Below are positions 22,230-35,056 of a stretch of DNA of 64,000 nucleotides, piece after piece. The notes beneath the pieces are model-generated. The model searched no databases. It worked only from the letters and a program-made list of their open reading frames with translations, and had not been told where the DNA came from. The stretch lies in the NCBI GenBank assembly GCA_950022655.1, contig OX465583.1, positions 15,151,298 to 15,215,297 of the forward strand. The letters are read 5' to 3'. The first letter of the stretch is position 1, and each line of letters starts with the position of its first letter. The stretch comes from Alentia gelatinosa (lineage: Eukaryota; Annelida; Polychaeta; Phyllodocida; Polynoidae). Position numbers and translations under genes: made by a program.

Positions 22230-22440
22230 AGTCCTACAGTTGGAGAGGGGCCCTCCAGTCCTCCGGTCCTCCGGTCCTCTGGTCATATGGTCGTATGGTC
22301 GAGGAGTGGCCCTCCGGTCCTCCGGCGGGAGAGGGGCCCTCCAGTCCTCCGGTCGGAGAAGGGCTCTCCGGTCCTCCGGTCCTCTGGTCAGAGAGGGGCC
22401 CTCCGGCCCTCCGGTCCTGGAGGACGTCACTGGATAGCCA
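22230..22440. repeat. GC-rich minisatellite (ccggtcctctggtc / gaggggccctcc)
   Basis: Short imperfect units of 'ggtcctccggtcctc' and 'gagaggggccctcc' alternate. Open frames in all registers reflect the repeat. Confidence 0.8.
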
Positions 22441-22949
22441 TTCCATCGTGACGTCGTCAGCTGGATGACGTCAGAGGTCGTGATGTCATGGGTTGGGGTA
22501 TAAATAGAGGAGCAGCAACCGGGAGGGGTCACTCTGGATTTGGATGTCCTTAAGACAAGATCTAATGATAACTTACGAGCGGCTTACCTGAGAGTAGGCC
22601 CCGCCCACCTAGCGCGTTAGAGTTGATGTACTCGCAGGCTCCTTGAATAAAGCAATAAGAGCACTGAACCATACTTACCTGTACTCGTCAGTCTTTACCG
22701 TTACAATATATATGATGTTATACGAGTATAACTATATAATTAACGAAGCACAACCTAGTAACCAGTTAAGCTTGCTAGGTGTGGCAGTTGGGTTTCAAGG
22801 TAACCATGTAACCAGGATAACTGCTGATATCGTCACTTCCATCCCAATAACAGTTATTGTCATTCGCTGCTGTGCTACCACTCGATCCAGACCTGTTCTG
22901 GCTGTGGTGGGTAGGATTGGAACTACGGTCTCCTGCTGTGTCCCCTAGC

Positions 22950-24676
22950 GCTTGTGCAATGTGCCGGGTCTATGCGAAGCTGTCTATAGGCACGGCTGAG
23001 GTCCTCTTTCCAGACGTAAGCGCGGGGTCCCGACCGACGGGCCAACTCCATCAAGTCATTGATGGAGGGAAGCGTGTAGTTGCTGCCCTGGCCGAGATAA
23101 ATTCCGCCCGGGATCCCGTCTTTCACTGATTCACCTGGCGGAAATGACAAGTCAAGAATAACTCTGATCCCCCCCCTGCCCCCCTTCGGGCGTGTGAGGA
23201 GGGGGAGAACTGACACCACTCAGAAAAGGGGGAATCCTGAATAGGTCCGGTGAGAGCGCCCAAAGCGACCTCCCTTTCCGTGAATTCGTTTATTTTTGCT
23301 ATAGCGACATTGGCCGAGTGTTGATTCTCGCTAACGGGAGTAGGGGGGTAGCCGCGGTGAATCCAATCGGCCACCCGTACTCCAACAAGTCGCACAAACG
23401 TTTGTCGCGATACCCCGAAAGTAAACGCCTCCAGGCCGTTATTATTAGGTCAGACTGGACGGGGAGGCGCGCCCCTAAAAAGTTGGGCTTCCCTGAAGCT
23501 ACGACGGCTTCGTACAAGTTTGCTAAAGTGGGGTTCACGGAAGCAAAGGCTTCAGAACAAGCAGGGCAAGATACACAGAATCCTAGCCACGATATATCGG
23601 CGGTAGCGGGAGGAACTACGCTAACGCTCATGGCACCATCTAGCGGAGAGTCGGGTAAGCTGCGCTTAGCGGCAGTGGCTTCCTCGATACCGTACACACA
23701 GTCACAAGATAATGTATCACAAACATGATCAACAGCGATGGGAGTATCAACAACAACAACAGGAGTATCATTAAAGTCATGAGCAACAACAACAGGAGGT
23801 TAAGAGACCAGTCTCTTGGTCTTGGGTCTCTCAAGCGCGGCAACTGCCGAGGCCGGCATGGAGAAAGCGCCCCATCCGAGGGGGGGAGATGAAGGGGGCG
23901 AGGGGGGGAACCGCCTCGCCTACTGCCTAAAGGGCTGCTGGTTGTCCCGATAGGCCTGAGTGGTGGCCTGATGGCCTGCTGGCCTGGCTTGTACAGGTTG
24001 GGGGGCCGTTGCCTCGTGACGGCTCCTAATTCTGCACTCTGCATCCGAGTGAGGGTGAGCCAAACCCAGAACATTGTTACAATAAGCACAGGAGTGCGTG
24101 ACCGTGGCTCCATCCAGAAGATGTTGGGGGGGGGGGAGGTGGCATCCCGATGCTCCGTTGTATCTTGAGCATGGAGGGAACTGCGTCGTCAGCCTGGGCT
24201 TGTTTTCATGTTTCCAATGTTGATCCGAGTCGTGGAGGGGTGGAGTATTGTCGCCTCCGTAGGCTGTCTCTGTAGGCCGCCCCATTGTAGGCTCCGTAGG
24301 CCTGGGCACTAGGGCCTGATGCGCAGAGATCCACGGCTAGGCTTGATACAGGCGTCGATGGAGTGCGGCACCCTGCAGGCCTCATAGGCCTAAAAAGTTT
24401 TTTCTTTGATCACAGAGCCGTCAAACGCATAGTTGGCCCCTCAGGAGAGAATTCATTATCCTGGGCAGCCTGCACAACGGCCGCCAGCGCCATCCTGATT
24501 TCTTTTATATCGGCCCTAAATTTTCCGATCTTCTTCTCCACTCTCTTCTCCAATGATGCCTTTGCCGGAGATTTTGGAGCGGTCTTCGTCTTCCCGGAGA
24601 CCCTTGAACGTCGTGAAGCCATCAAAAAGATCAAAGTTCCTTTCAAGTCCAGCGGCGCGAGTGGAGTCAGAGGCAC
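22950..24676 (-). pseudogene. DIRS-type retrotransposon, 5' part only (gag and start of RT)
   Basis: Read on the minus strand. Gag begins about 24619 (MASRRSRVSGKTK...) with a Lys-rich, coiled-coil-like N-terminus. A second gag piece at 24309-23920 ends in a zinc-knuckle-like motif (HSCAYCNN...HPHSDAEC). The RT-containing frame follows: 23697-23299, 23395-23123 and 23219-22950, with ILDLSFPPGESV, YTLPSINDLME and WKEDLSRAYRQLRIDP, which are the start of the RT palm. At least two frameshifts are visible (near 23340, and at the C runs near 23168-23182). The protein stops abruptly after RIDPAH at about 22950, where the element is truncated. Closest in layout to the minus-strand element at 58.8-61.6 kb. 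Confidence 0.75.
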
Positions 24677-24679
24677 ACG

Positions 24680-25259
24680 TCATAGATGTTAGTTTGTGGT
24701 CACGCCGAGAGGTGGCGCCGCCTGCGTTACCCGGTTTTGCCGCAGCACCCTCGCTGACTTATACTCGTAAACTCGTCCTAAATCACAGAAAGTAACCAAA
24801 TAGCATTTTTAAAGAAATTCCTGCCCCTGTCCTTAGGATTTTAATGTTTAAACAAATATTCTTTGCTCACCTTGTCGGGCTCAATGAGTTCTTTGTGTCA
24901 TACAGGGTTTCAATGGTCCAGTATCAATACTTTGGGTTCTCAGGGCCTAAAAATGTCCAAAATTGACCCAAATTCGGTCAGAAAATCAATAAATTCAACA
25001 TATTTTAATATTTCGCTGTGGAATTGGCAGTGGAATTGTGTCTGTCCACTTTTGTTATATGGACTATATTGTGTGGTGGTGAAATAGGAGCAAAAACTGT
25101 CTTGAGAGGTGCATTTTTTCTAAACTTCTGGAGGAATTCACATTTTGTAAAGTGCTTTATCCGGGCGAAAAACATGACAAATTAGGCTCTCCAACTTAAT
25201 ACATAAAAGGCATATGGGTTGCATTTTGCCCTGAAAAATTAGCGGTGGGAGATTATAAA
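24680..25259. other. no gene recognised
   Basis: Flank of the DIRS-type fragment, becoming AT-rich; no open frame of note. Confidence 0.4.
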
Positions 25260-25522
25260 GAGACGTCATGAGTTTATTTATGTCACACATTTTGTTGGCT
25301 CCATAATTTCACGAGTCAAAGACGAGTGATATTATGGAGCCAACAAAATTAGTGACACAAGTAAACTCAAACTCAAACGAGTGACGTCTAAATTTTATCC
25401 TACCCCGTTTCCACATTTTTTCAGTATTAGAAAGTAGTGGCATAAAGAACACTTTATGTCACACCCAGTGACATAAACAAATCCCATGTTAAGCCTATGG
25501 CGCTTTTTATTAGGGGTAGGAT
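25260..25522 (+). mobile_element. 265-bp dispersed repeat with internal hairpin, copy 1
   Basis: Nearly full-length relative of 54063-54323. It contains inverted arms tttgttggctccataattt / attatggagccaacaaaa at about 25290-25350, then 'gacgtctaaattttatccta', and ends with 'aagcctatggcgctttttat' plus 'taggggtagg'. It encodes nothing. Confidence 0.8.
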
Positions 25523-26428
25523 GAATAGTATGCCCCAAAAAAATGGATTTCCTCCATACACTTTCCCCTGAGAAGGCCATCAGTGTTTTTCTATGAAACC
25601 CACCTTTTTGGCTGTCCGGGCAAAAAATCATGTTCCTTCTCCTCCTGTTTACAATTAATATATTTAACTATCCTAACAATTTTAGTTATTTACCCCCTAA
25701 CCATACCTAAGTCCCCAGGGTATAGGGCACCTCTCTGCCCTCCTCTCAAGCAGCGGGTGGGAAAAGCTTAACGTCCGGGCGATCAGACTGTCCTTCCGAG
25801 TGACAACTGGTGTTTTTCTGTATTATTTCCATATAAAGAAAATTCATATACGAAATAAATACCAAAAAACTATACCAAAAAATGCCCCACAGGCTTTTAC
25901 CATTAGATGACTGGACTATTAATTCTTATGTTAGAAAGAAAAAAAGAAATCACTCAGAATAAAGGTATCAATCTATAGCCACCATAGACCTATAGTCCAG
26001 CCTATAACAGCCCAACAGCGACTGGGTCACATATACAAAATTGCTTGCCATTAGAGATTCAAAATTCCCGCCACCTTTTGCTCATCTGACACCATGTGAC
26101 CAAGAAGAACCAATGAACGTCTAACCGTGAAAACAATGGGTTACTCATGGCCTTTGGTCAGGGGTAGTCATTGCTCCCCTCTGGTGTCCCCCTCTACCGC
26201 GCCTCACGGGCGCCCCTCCTGCCCCCTCGCGGCTTTCACACATACCACGCAGGCACATGGGCGACCCCGGTCCAGACCCCGGTCTCACTTCTTCTCCACC
26301 CGTCCTGCAGTACACACATACTACAGTAATTTTTTGTCTCTTTGGCCACGTGCTCATAGCCTTATACTCCACGAGTAAAGGCCGGCACTCCATTATACAA
26401 GTTAAAGGATGACACAGACAACGAAGGA
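25523..26428. other. no gene recognised
   Basis: AT-rich to about 26040, then increasingly GC-rich towards the DIRS-type element that follows. The Ser/Thr/Pro-rich 83-codon frame at 26127-26378 has no recognisable domain. Confidence 0.35.
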
Positions 26429-26431
26429 GTG

Positions 26432-27320
26432 ATGCTGCCGAAAACAGGAAGTAATCCCCAGCCGGGCACCTCTACGGGACCAGAGGGGGATGCGCCATCC
26501 GAGGCCACGCTCAAAGGCTCCGGAGAGGCGGCTAACGACCAGATCAAGTCCGTCTCTGATCACGGGTCAACGGTCAAGACGTCGCACATTGTGGCGCTAG
26601 AGACAAACATGACTAAGATCAGTTAGAAAATGGACGGCTTGATGGAGGCAATTATGGCGATGTCGAGACAACGGTCGCCCACCAGGACATCGCAGCTGCC
26701 TACAGTACGTGAGGTTCGGTCGCCGGCCGAGGACCGCACGAGGCAGTGGGCTGAGGACCAAGCATCGCGCCTACCCACGCCCAGAGCTCTCCGTGACCGA
26801 TATCTCCCGGAGGAACACCTTCAACGCAAACTAGACCAAGAGGCGATTTGACTTGACAGAACGGCCGGTAAGATCTCGTCAGACATTCATCATTCTAAGT
26901 TTATATCGAAGCTGTTTATGTTTGTCAAGCGCGAGGGCCTGTACACCCTCGCGCAGAAACTCGAGGTCAGGGGCACGCTCAGGAGTACGTGAGCGCATTC
27001 CTAGTCATGATGGAGGACGAGAGAGCTGTCCCGGACGAGGACCCATGGGACATGTACAGACACCTGTCCCAGGTCTCAGTCGATGCCCAGTCCCGACCAT
27101 CAGCGGTAGTGCGCTGATGGTCTCATTACATCTTTGATCAAGTCGAGGCCGGGAGGATCTACTGGTCGGATCACGTACGCATTCAAGATGAGAGGGTACG
27201 GCTGGCCATGACGGCCACCACGATGACCAACAACGGCCACAACGGCGGCAAAACCGTGGGGCGGGAGCTACCCTGCCGCACGTACAACTCAGAACGGGGG
27301 TGCTGTCAACGCAACGGGCA
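26432..27320 (+). pseudogene. gag of plus-strand DIRS-type element, broken
   Basis: An open frame from 26432 with an in-frame TAG at about 26624 continues to 26849, Ser/Pro-rich and charged like DIRS gag N-termini. A second frame then gives FISKLFMFVKREGLYTLAQK (about 26910). A third gives WSHYIFDQVEAGRIYWSDH (about 27119-27175), the segment also seen in the other DIRS copies as WSEEIFIRVAEG. The last part, to about 27420, keeps a degraded Cys/His knuckle. At least one stop and two frameshifts make it non-functional. Base composition is GC-rich compared with the flanks. Confidence 0.65.
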
Positions 27321-27805
27321 CCAGAACGGAAACATTAAGTGGTTACACATGTGCTAGTTCTGTGACTCTGTAGGGCGGATGTGCACGCACTCCATACACG
27401 CGTGCAACAGAAAACTGATCTTTGGTGGCGGGTATGAGAGTACTGCACAAACATCCGCAACCCTGGCACACCGGATGCCCCAAGCCGGGCACGTAGTCCG
27501 CCCCATCGAAGTTCAAATGCAGAAACAACAGGCTTAAAAAAACGGCCCGGACGCGCCCCGCGACTGAGTGTGGCGCGTGGTACACCCCCTGCACTCAGTA
27601 TGGATGCACTCGGAGAGGGGGTAGCGGGCAGTGAGTGCACGAAGGATGACGTCACGCCCCACGTGACAACAACAACACGTGCCGCGCATGTGGAGCAGAC
27701 TAGTAAGGAGCAGGAGCAATTGACTAACCGAAGGAAGCCAGCGTAAGCGGATTTATAGTCAAAAACTCTGTATACGGTGAAGAACGGGAGCATGGCCTCC
27801 CGACC

Positions 27806-28951
27806 GTGGACAGCTTCGTCGGCCGCCTGGTGGCCTCGGGGATCGGGAGTTACATGTGTTTGATCGACATCGCGAGGGCGTACAAGAACTTTCGGTGTGA
27901 CCCCCTGGACTGGCCACTACTGTGTTTTGGTACGGGTACTTCTGCGATACGGCGATGCCGTTTGGTGCCCGTGCCTCCTCCTATCACATGCAGTGCGTAG
28001 CGGAGGCCATCGTCGCGATACTCAGCCAGAAGGGGGTCAATGCGTCCATGTACCTGGACAACCTTATAATACTGTCGCCCACCAGGGAGAAGTCGGAGGC
28101 CGACTTCAACACAGCCCGAGAGCTTCTCGCAGAACTTGGGCTCCCCGAGGCCCGAGGTAAAGCCCAGCCCCTGAGTCAGGTTGTGACATGGCTCGGGATC
28201 GTCATGAATGCAGTGGAAATGTCACTTACTGTCCCCGAGGACAAACTTCACGACGTCCGGGAACATGTGAGGGCGGTTTCCCACAAACGGTCACTCACAA
28301 AGCGACAGCTCCAGTCGGTCCTCGGGCGAGTGCTCCACATATCCAAGTGCATACGGCCGGCCCGGCCGTTTGTGAGCAAACTGCTGGAGGCACTCAGAGG
28401 CATGTCCGGATACTATATCAACATCAACTCAGACATGAAGCAGGACCTCGGGTGGTTCCTACGCTTCGCCGAGGGTTGGAACGGGCATGCCCTCATCCTG
28501 CGAGGGCCGCCCACCAAGTGCCTCATCGTTGACGCGTGCCTGTCTGGGATCGGGGGCACGGACAGTAAATATTCTTACGCCGGTCAGGTCTGCCCGGTGG
28601 ACGACCCTGTGTGCTGCATCGGGGAGCTGGAGGCACTAAACACGGTGTACGCCATGTGCACATTCCTCACAGACCGTGACAGAGGCACCCGCGTGGAAGT
28701 CTACTGCGACAACATGGGGACCATCCAGGCACTCATGTCAGGGTATGCCAGGAACCCTGTCCTGGCTGAGTGTGCCCACCAAGCCTGGATGGTCCAAGCC
28801 AAGCTCTGGACAGGTAGACTTCATATTCATGCATGTACCGGGAGTACTCAACACCATAGGGGATGCACTCAGCCGGGCGCACCTGACCTCGAGGAACTAC
28901 GACACGGCCTCGATGTACATGAATTTTCATTCGCTTTCTGAGGTTATTCCC
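27806..28951 (+). pseudogene. reverse transcriptase-RNase H of plus-strand DIRS-type element
   Basis: The RT palm starts in one frame (VDSFVGRLVASGIG, CLIDIARAYKNF at about 27860-27900) and moves to a second frame at about 27935 after a one-base loss in a T run (FCDTAMPFGARASSYHMQ). The catalytic YxDD box reads YLDN (about 28049-28063), so one metal-binding Asp is lost. RNase H follows: first Asp in CLIVDACLSGIGG (about 28520), Glu in IGELEALN (about 28620), Asp in VEVYCDNMGTIQAL (about 28697). The HVPGVLNTIGDALSR tail (about 28832-28878) is in yet another frame. The order RT, RNase H, then recombinase with no protease or DDE integrase is diagnostic of YR retrotransposons. Confidence 0.85.
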
Positions 28952-29219
28952 TGAACCCATGCCTGTTTCAATCCAGTCTTGCGTCTCGCCTGCAGATCCT
29001 GGGCTACAGTTACTCCAGACGAGGGCATCTGCGCGGCAATGCTAGGCGCGTGCCCCCGGAACGGTCCCGAACCTACTGTGAGCTTCACTACGGCGTACCG
29101 GACCATGCCCCCTCCCCCGCGACGGTCGCGAATCACCTCTCCCACGCCCCCTCCCCCGCGACGGTCGCGAATCACCTCTCCCACGTACGGTTGCCCCTGC
29201 GACTGACGGGGGGGGGGGC

Positions 29220-29909
29220 TTGGGGGTTGGGGGGGTTGGGGACGGTGTGCCGACGGAGGACTTCCGAGTGAAGCGCGCCCTGGAGGCGATGAGGCACAAC
29301 AAGTCTTACCTACCCAACGTCAAGCCTCCGATCCCCATGGACATCCTCAAAGCCACCCTCGCGGCCCTCAACAAATTGCCAATACACATCGTGCTGCGGG
29401 CCGCCATCCTGGTGATCTACTACATGGCACTGCGGCAAAGCGAGGTCGCCCCACCATCTGCGATGAAGTACGACCCAGCACGACACCTGTCATGCCAGGA
29501 CGTGGTGGTCACGCCTGCGCAAGTCTCAATCCGCATCAAGGCAGCCAAGAATATGCAGATGGTGGGGGAAGAAAAGACAGTGATACTCCAAGCGTCCCCC
29601 GAGGTCACCTCGTGCCCGGTACGTGCTATAACCAAGATGGCTCCCACGGCCAGCCCCGAGGCCCCGTTCCTCAGGCTCGGGGATGGGGAAATCGTCACTA
29701 CCAGACTCCTCACTCGAGAATGGAAGTCCCTCTTACAGGCTGCTGACCAGCCATCCACATATACCCTCCATAGCCTGCGGAAGGCAGCTGCCACTCAGGC
29801 ATACCAGGCAGGTCTGCCGGAGTTGTCCATCCATAGGATTTATATCAAGGCCAATGACGCCAAGGCCGTCAACCATGCCTTGATCCAGTCCCTTCAAAAA
29901 GACTGTTAA
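29220..29909 (+). pseudogene. tyrosine recombinase of plus-strand DIRS-type element
   Basis: An uninterrupted frame of about 229 codons. Box I Arg is present (YYMALRQSEV, about 29425) and the HxxR motif is present (TLHSLRKAAATQ, about 29770). In the C-terminal box, where a Gly/Trp motif and the nucleophile Tyr should lie (about 29830-29880), I read IHRIYIKANDAKAVNHALI with no Tyr at the expected distance, so strand cleavage is doubtful. The frame starts after a 38-39-bp tandem duplication (about 29108-29184, gcgacggtcgcgaatcacct) and a G run. Family assignment is firm; activity is unlikely. Confidence 0.8.
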
Positions 29910-30050
29910 TTCTCTTCCCACCCCCCCTCTCATATGGTGTATATATATAATACATACATTTTTCACGCAATACTACTGACAATAGGGCTGCCCGCCACCC
30001 AAGTAGGAAAAACCCAGAATAAGGAGCAACTGAAAAAATAAGTAGAAGTT

Positions 30051-30177
30051 TACCATATTGCTAGTTCGCTCTAATGCCTCGCTTTAATCACCACTTGAAA
30101 AGGCGATATCCTTGTAGGCCGAACATTGTCACAAGATTTCATGATTTGCCTTTTATAGACCTATTCCCGCCAAAGAC
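30051..30177 (+). repeat. dispersed repeat, copy 1 of a direct pair
   Basis: Diverged match to 31180-31305: shared blocks include agttcgctc, accacttgaaaaggg (with one indel), gatatc and cctattcccgc.aaaga. The pair flanks about 1 kb. Confidence 0.65.
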
Positions 30178-30629
30178 TCTGAAATTCGCCTTATATACAC
30201 CTATTCACGCCGTAATTGAGTGCGGTTTGTGGCCGTCTATACTGAAGTAAGGATTGTAAACACCACAGCTGGAGGCTGTTGTATAACCAGTTGGATACAG
30301 ACTCCATGGATGGTCAATTCATCAGACGTGGAGATATTTACTCAGTCCATTAGACGTAGGGCGAGCGGGTTTGTGATGGTCGCCTATGTTTGTTTATTCC
30401 CGGCCCATACTCAACTCTCTGCTACGCTTAATGCCATCTAGTGGGGACTCCACACGTTACTCCGACCATTTCCGGGACCCACCTGACCAATCGGCAGCCC
30501 TCCCTTTCAGAACAAGGCTATGGTTGATGTGTGGCGTGTTGTGATTAGAGTGAGAGAGATCAGCAGTTCCTCACACACTGTGTCGGACCCCACACCTCAG
30601 TTAGCAGAAGAAAAGGCGGCCCAGCTACA

Positions 30630-30870
30630 CCTGGAGTTCGCCCACAGAACACGCCGGCTAGAGGGACAGGATTAACCCACGGGCACAGTCTCTGTATACG
30701 GGCAGTACGCCACACGCCCAACAGGGGCACAGTCTCTATATATACAGACAATACGCCACACGCCCGCCAGGTGGACAGGGTTAATCCACGACACAGTTTA
30801 TGTACACGGACAGTACTCCATCAGCCCATTAGGGGAATAGGATTAACCCACGCGCGCAGTCTCTGCAGGT
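30630..30870 (+). repeat. tandem repeat, three to four units of about 60-75 bp
   Basis: Units share 'acacagtctctgtatac' variants, 'ggacagtacgccacacgccc' variants and 'gggattaacccacg'. It lies about 700 bases after the DIRS-type element and might be its terminal region; that is inference. Confidence 0.55.
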
Positions 30871-31179
30871 ATGTTCACTTAGTATTTTTTTCATGGAGAG
30901 AGTCAAATCTGTTCCTTGTTATTTTGGTTTGCTTTGACAAGCCTTAGAAGAACAATATATGTTTAAATAACCAATGCAGTGAGGAATAGTTTTTATTCAG
31001 GTACCCTCACTCTGTCTACCTAATCATTCCTGAGTATCATTAAAAACGCCATTTTTATTAAACTTGTAAACAGTTTTGGATTACATTACGTCACGTGGTA
31101 TAGAGAGGCAAACTATATTCAGGAGTATTCCCAGTGATTGGTGTTGGCAAATTCCAATTATTACACTTGGAATAGTTAG

Positions 31180-31305
31180 CCATATTACGAGTTCGCTCAA
31201 GTGTTTCGCTTTAGTTACCACTTGAAAAGGGATATCATTTTAGGTTGAACTTTGTTATAAGACTCCGTGACTTTCCTTATTTAGGCCTATTCCCGCTAAA
31301 GATTC
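31180..31305 (+). repeat. dispersed repeat, copy 2 of a direct pair
   Basis: See the matching segment at 30051-30177; about 75-80 per cent similar by eye. Confidence 0.65.
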
Positions 31306-33035
31306 CATACCGTGAAGAAACTGTCAGAATAAAAGAAGTCAATTTTGAGTTCCTTGGCGGTCCACGAAATACAAAATAATTTGGACTTTTTTTTAGGAAA
31401 TATTAGTATACTATATTGAAAAATGTGTTTTGTATAAGCTGGTTTCATGAAAGACAATGCATCAACTCTCGAAGTAGTCCTGCAGTCAGATCCAGTCTGA
31501 AGGGTCAGGTGTGTTTGGTAGTACATACAATGTGTTATGATTGTTTCTAGAGCTCCTGAATCTTCTGATTTCAAATCTGCTTCGTGCCAGTTTGTAAGAG
31601 CTCAGCATTTTAAGTTAAAACTGTTTGAAAATAAAAAATAATTTAATTTTAAGAAAAATAAGAAAAAATTGTGGCTATGGTACATTCAAATCTATGATTA
31701 TATAGTCGTTCACGGCTTATTAAGCACATAACTGGGTAGTGATAATATCTAAGAACAAACTTATTAACTATAGTGTTATTTCAATTATTTCATAAACTTA
31801 AATCAATTAATCAGGATCATTGTTTTGGGGTTTGTTTTTTTTGGGTTTTTTTGGTAGCAAATATCTATTTTTCTATCAATACATGTTTTATCACTCTGCT
31901 CCAAACATATATCTCAAAGTTTTCATACAATAGCAATACATCCATACATTCATTCCGTGGTATGTACATGCTCCCAATATTTTTTGTGTGTTTTTTAATA
32001 ATAGAGTATAGTAGGGAGATATCCCCTAAGATTTTCCTAACTAGCTTCCTTTCTTGAGGTAAGTTGCCACCCATATTATTGTCTTTCTACTTTAACATCT
32101 AATTTGTCTTTAGTTCATATCTCTCTATAGTATGCATATAAACCTTTGATTGTTTCAGAGAAAATTCATCCAAAATGATTCTTTCAGTTATGGGTGCTGT
32201 AAACAGAATATGAAAACAGGACATGGACAGTGAAATACCATTACAAAACATGGACAATACATAACATATTTAACAATTAACCAGAAATAAGGATACTGCA
32301 CATAAAGAAGAACTACAGGATCATTGTCTCAATGTCGATTTTACTATGTGAATCCTAACAGGGACTGTTTTTCCCATATACCATGGCTTTAAGGTTGTAT
32401 ACCACATATTTGGTATTTGACATGTTTTATATGGTATAAGTCCCTGTACACTTTCACTGGGGTGTTTGTATGTGATATATCATAAAGGCCTGGCCTTCCT
32501 AGGTATAATTCAGATTAAGGAAGGACAGGCCTTAATACAATTTAGTGTTGCTAAAATTAAAGGATAAAAAAACTCTGCCCTTAGAAGGCATTAAAAAGTT
32601 GTTGGTGTTGGTGTCTTGTAGTGAATACTTTATTAGCCATTATAATAATATAATAGCGTGTGAACAGAGGTTTACCATGAAGTGAAACAATGATAGCTGA
32701 AGGTAAACTGTAGGTATACATTCTGTATATGGAAGGAAATGATCATATGAGTTGCTAACATAGCAGCACAGGGGTATACCTCCATGGTTGCTGCTGTGAG
32801 CAGTAGTGAGTACGAGGTTAAGACCTAGATGAGAAACTCGGTAGAAAAGCCGCTCCTTGCTGGGGAGTGAGCTTATTCTAGGTGTCGGAGGCTTCACTCT
32901 ACATGGAGTGAAGTCACCTACTGGTGAAGGTTATAGCCTGGAACTTTTCTGCTCTGTAAGTAACTTACATACCGACAAGTGAGGAACTATCTCTCACAGA
33001 GAAAGAACACATGTGTCTTCCATGTTAAGTAGGAC
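31306..33035. other. no gene recognised
   Basis: Strongly AT-rich. Open frames at 31773-32057 and 32640-32897 are hydrophobic but AT-driven, with no domain. A short palindrome (aaaggcctggccttccta / taaggaaggacaggcctt) lies at about 32484-32534. Confidence 0.4.
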
Positions 33036-33370
33036 CCATGGTATGTTTATCCTTGGTGAATGAGCATGGAATGATGAAAAAAAATAACAATCATCAAAGA
33101 TATGGGGTATTATTTAAGTTTGTGGGTCATTTGGTGTCACCCACTTAGCAACCCACTGCTTCTCCAACTGCCTTTCAGGGTCCAAATGTGTGAAGCACCA
33201 GTGGGTGAATCAGGTACTTCAGTCTGTAGTGATTGGTCATAGACAGCTGGGCACTCCTCTGAGACACTGAAATGCTGGTTTTAATTCTCTGTGACTTACC
33301 CATGCCACAGAGTTTTACAGTAGGGAGTGTTCATTATTTATGGCAAGGGGAAGTGTGGGTTTTGCTCGAC
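33036..33370 (+). repeat. dispersed repeat family R450, copy
   Basis: Shares the phrases 'aagcaccagtgggtgaatca', 'gtgattggtcat' and 'gagacactg' with segments near 36700, 37780, 39565 and 46880. It encodes nothing. Confidence 0.7.
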
Positions 33371-33840
33371 GAATCTTCCAAAATGAACCGCCCCCCTCGG
33401 GAATACCTCCAAATGAAATGCACCACCCTTCGGAAATACCTCAAAATAAAGCGCCTCTCCCCACGCAAATATCCTGATATACACCCCCCCCCCACCCCTC
33501 TAAGCTAATAGTTTTATATACTTTATTTTTACTGTAAGGATGTCAGTAGTCGGTGTGAACTGTTCTTATAGTACTTTCATGCTACAAAGTCCAACATCTA
33601 CCCAGTTTATACACACAGATGGGTGAAGGGATTAGATATTTTTGGAAGATGCTGAAAGTCTAGATAATCTCTCCTAGACAGCGTATCTAAGGGTATTTCC
33701 CGCACTCAAATACTATTTAGTGCATGAACAGTGACCAGTTCATCGACTCCAGTCTGAGCTAACAGTCAAACCTCTAATGGCTATGTAAACCTACTACAGT
33801 CAGGTACATGCTGATGTCAGTCTCCATGATAATTTACATT

Positions 33841-33960
33841 TATCCTACCCCTAATAAAAAACGCCATAGGTTTAACATTGACTCAATGTATTTGACATAG
33901 CGTTGGATAAAGTGTCATTTATGCACCGAGGTGAATAAAAAAACAGACCAATCAGGGACA
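33841..33960 (-). repeat. partial inverted copy of the 265-bp dispersed repeat
   Basis: Begins with tcctacccctaataaaaaac followed by gccatagg, the reverse complement of the 3' end of the repeat at 25260-25522, then diverges. Confidence 0.6.
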
Positions 33961-34530
33961 AGATAACGAAAGTAGATCCGGCAGCATTGATAACTACTAA
34001 CATGGATAATTACAAATATTCTCTGTATATCGGTGAGATGGGGTAGGATAAATACGAAACCGAACTCGAGTTAGCCTTGTCAATGTTTATACCACTCTGG
34101 TCAGGTCTGCTACTCACTAAACTCGGCTAACGCCTTGTGTAGTAATACACAACCTGCCCATCGTGGCATAAACATTGACAAGGCTAACTCTCGTTTGGTT
34201 TCTACTAAGTATGTGTAATCATATTGATGTATGTCATAAGTATATATATATACTGAATCCATTGTAGGTTGGAGCATCGTTGTATAACTCACTGTAGAAG
34301 GTATATTTCTACACAACTGCTCCTTACACAGTAAAATCAATTCACGACGATGGTGTGTAATATTTTACGTTTCGTTCATAATGTGCACGAAAACACTCTA
34401 CCATGATGAAGTGACAGCGAAGCGGAGCGATCAGGGACCTGTTTCGGTAGTCTCGTGACATTAGGTCTAGACAGACATCAACAGCGGCACCAACAGTGCA
34501 AGCAACAGCGGAAAAAGACTAGCAAATATC

Positions 34531-34625
34531 AAAAGATCGAAGTCGCCAATCTTCTTCATATTTGGAACGATTATAGATTATATGTATCCCCTACTCATGT
34601 TAAAGTGTCATTGCTTAATCCCTAC
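34531..34625 (+). repeat. partial copy of the palindromic MITE arm
   Basis: Matches the right arm of the element at 12205-12583 (cttcttcatatttgg.acgatta, then 'tcattgctta'). Confidence 0.65.
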
Positions 34626-35056
34626 GAGAAGTGAGTGAAACTTCGTGTGTCATCGACTGCAATCTTGTGATCTGTCCGTATGGTGTCACAGACGCCATCT
34701 AGACATGTCACGAAACTACTGAAACAGGTCCCTGGTAAACTCGAGGTGGAGGTGTCACTCGAGTGCCGCCACATGTCATTCTGAAAGTTCTCTGCCGTGA
34801 TTCTCTTCTCCAGCAACATGAAACACGAATCCCTGGATAAAAAAACTAGCACGGTGACAGCTCAACTTTGAAATTAGAATTTATGTTATACACCTGCGGC
34901 CGAACATGTATGAAATACCACCTGCTGCTAGGGGTGTAGTATAATTAATGTTCGCGGGCCATAGTGAATGGCATTGGTTTTGTACAGGAACGGGGTGTGA
35001 ATCGTGGAGTAGAACAGTTAATAAAACGTCAATTTTAAACGAGTAGGAGGTCTATA

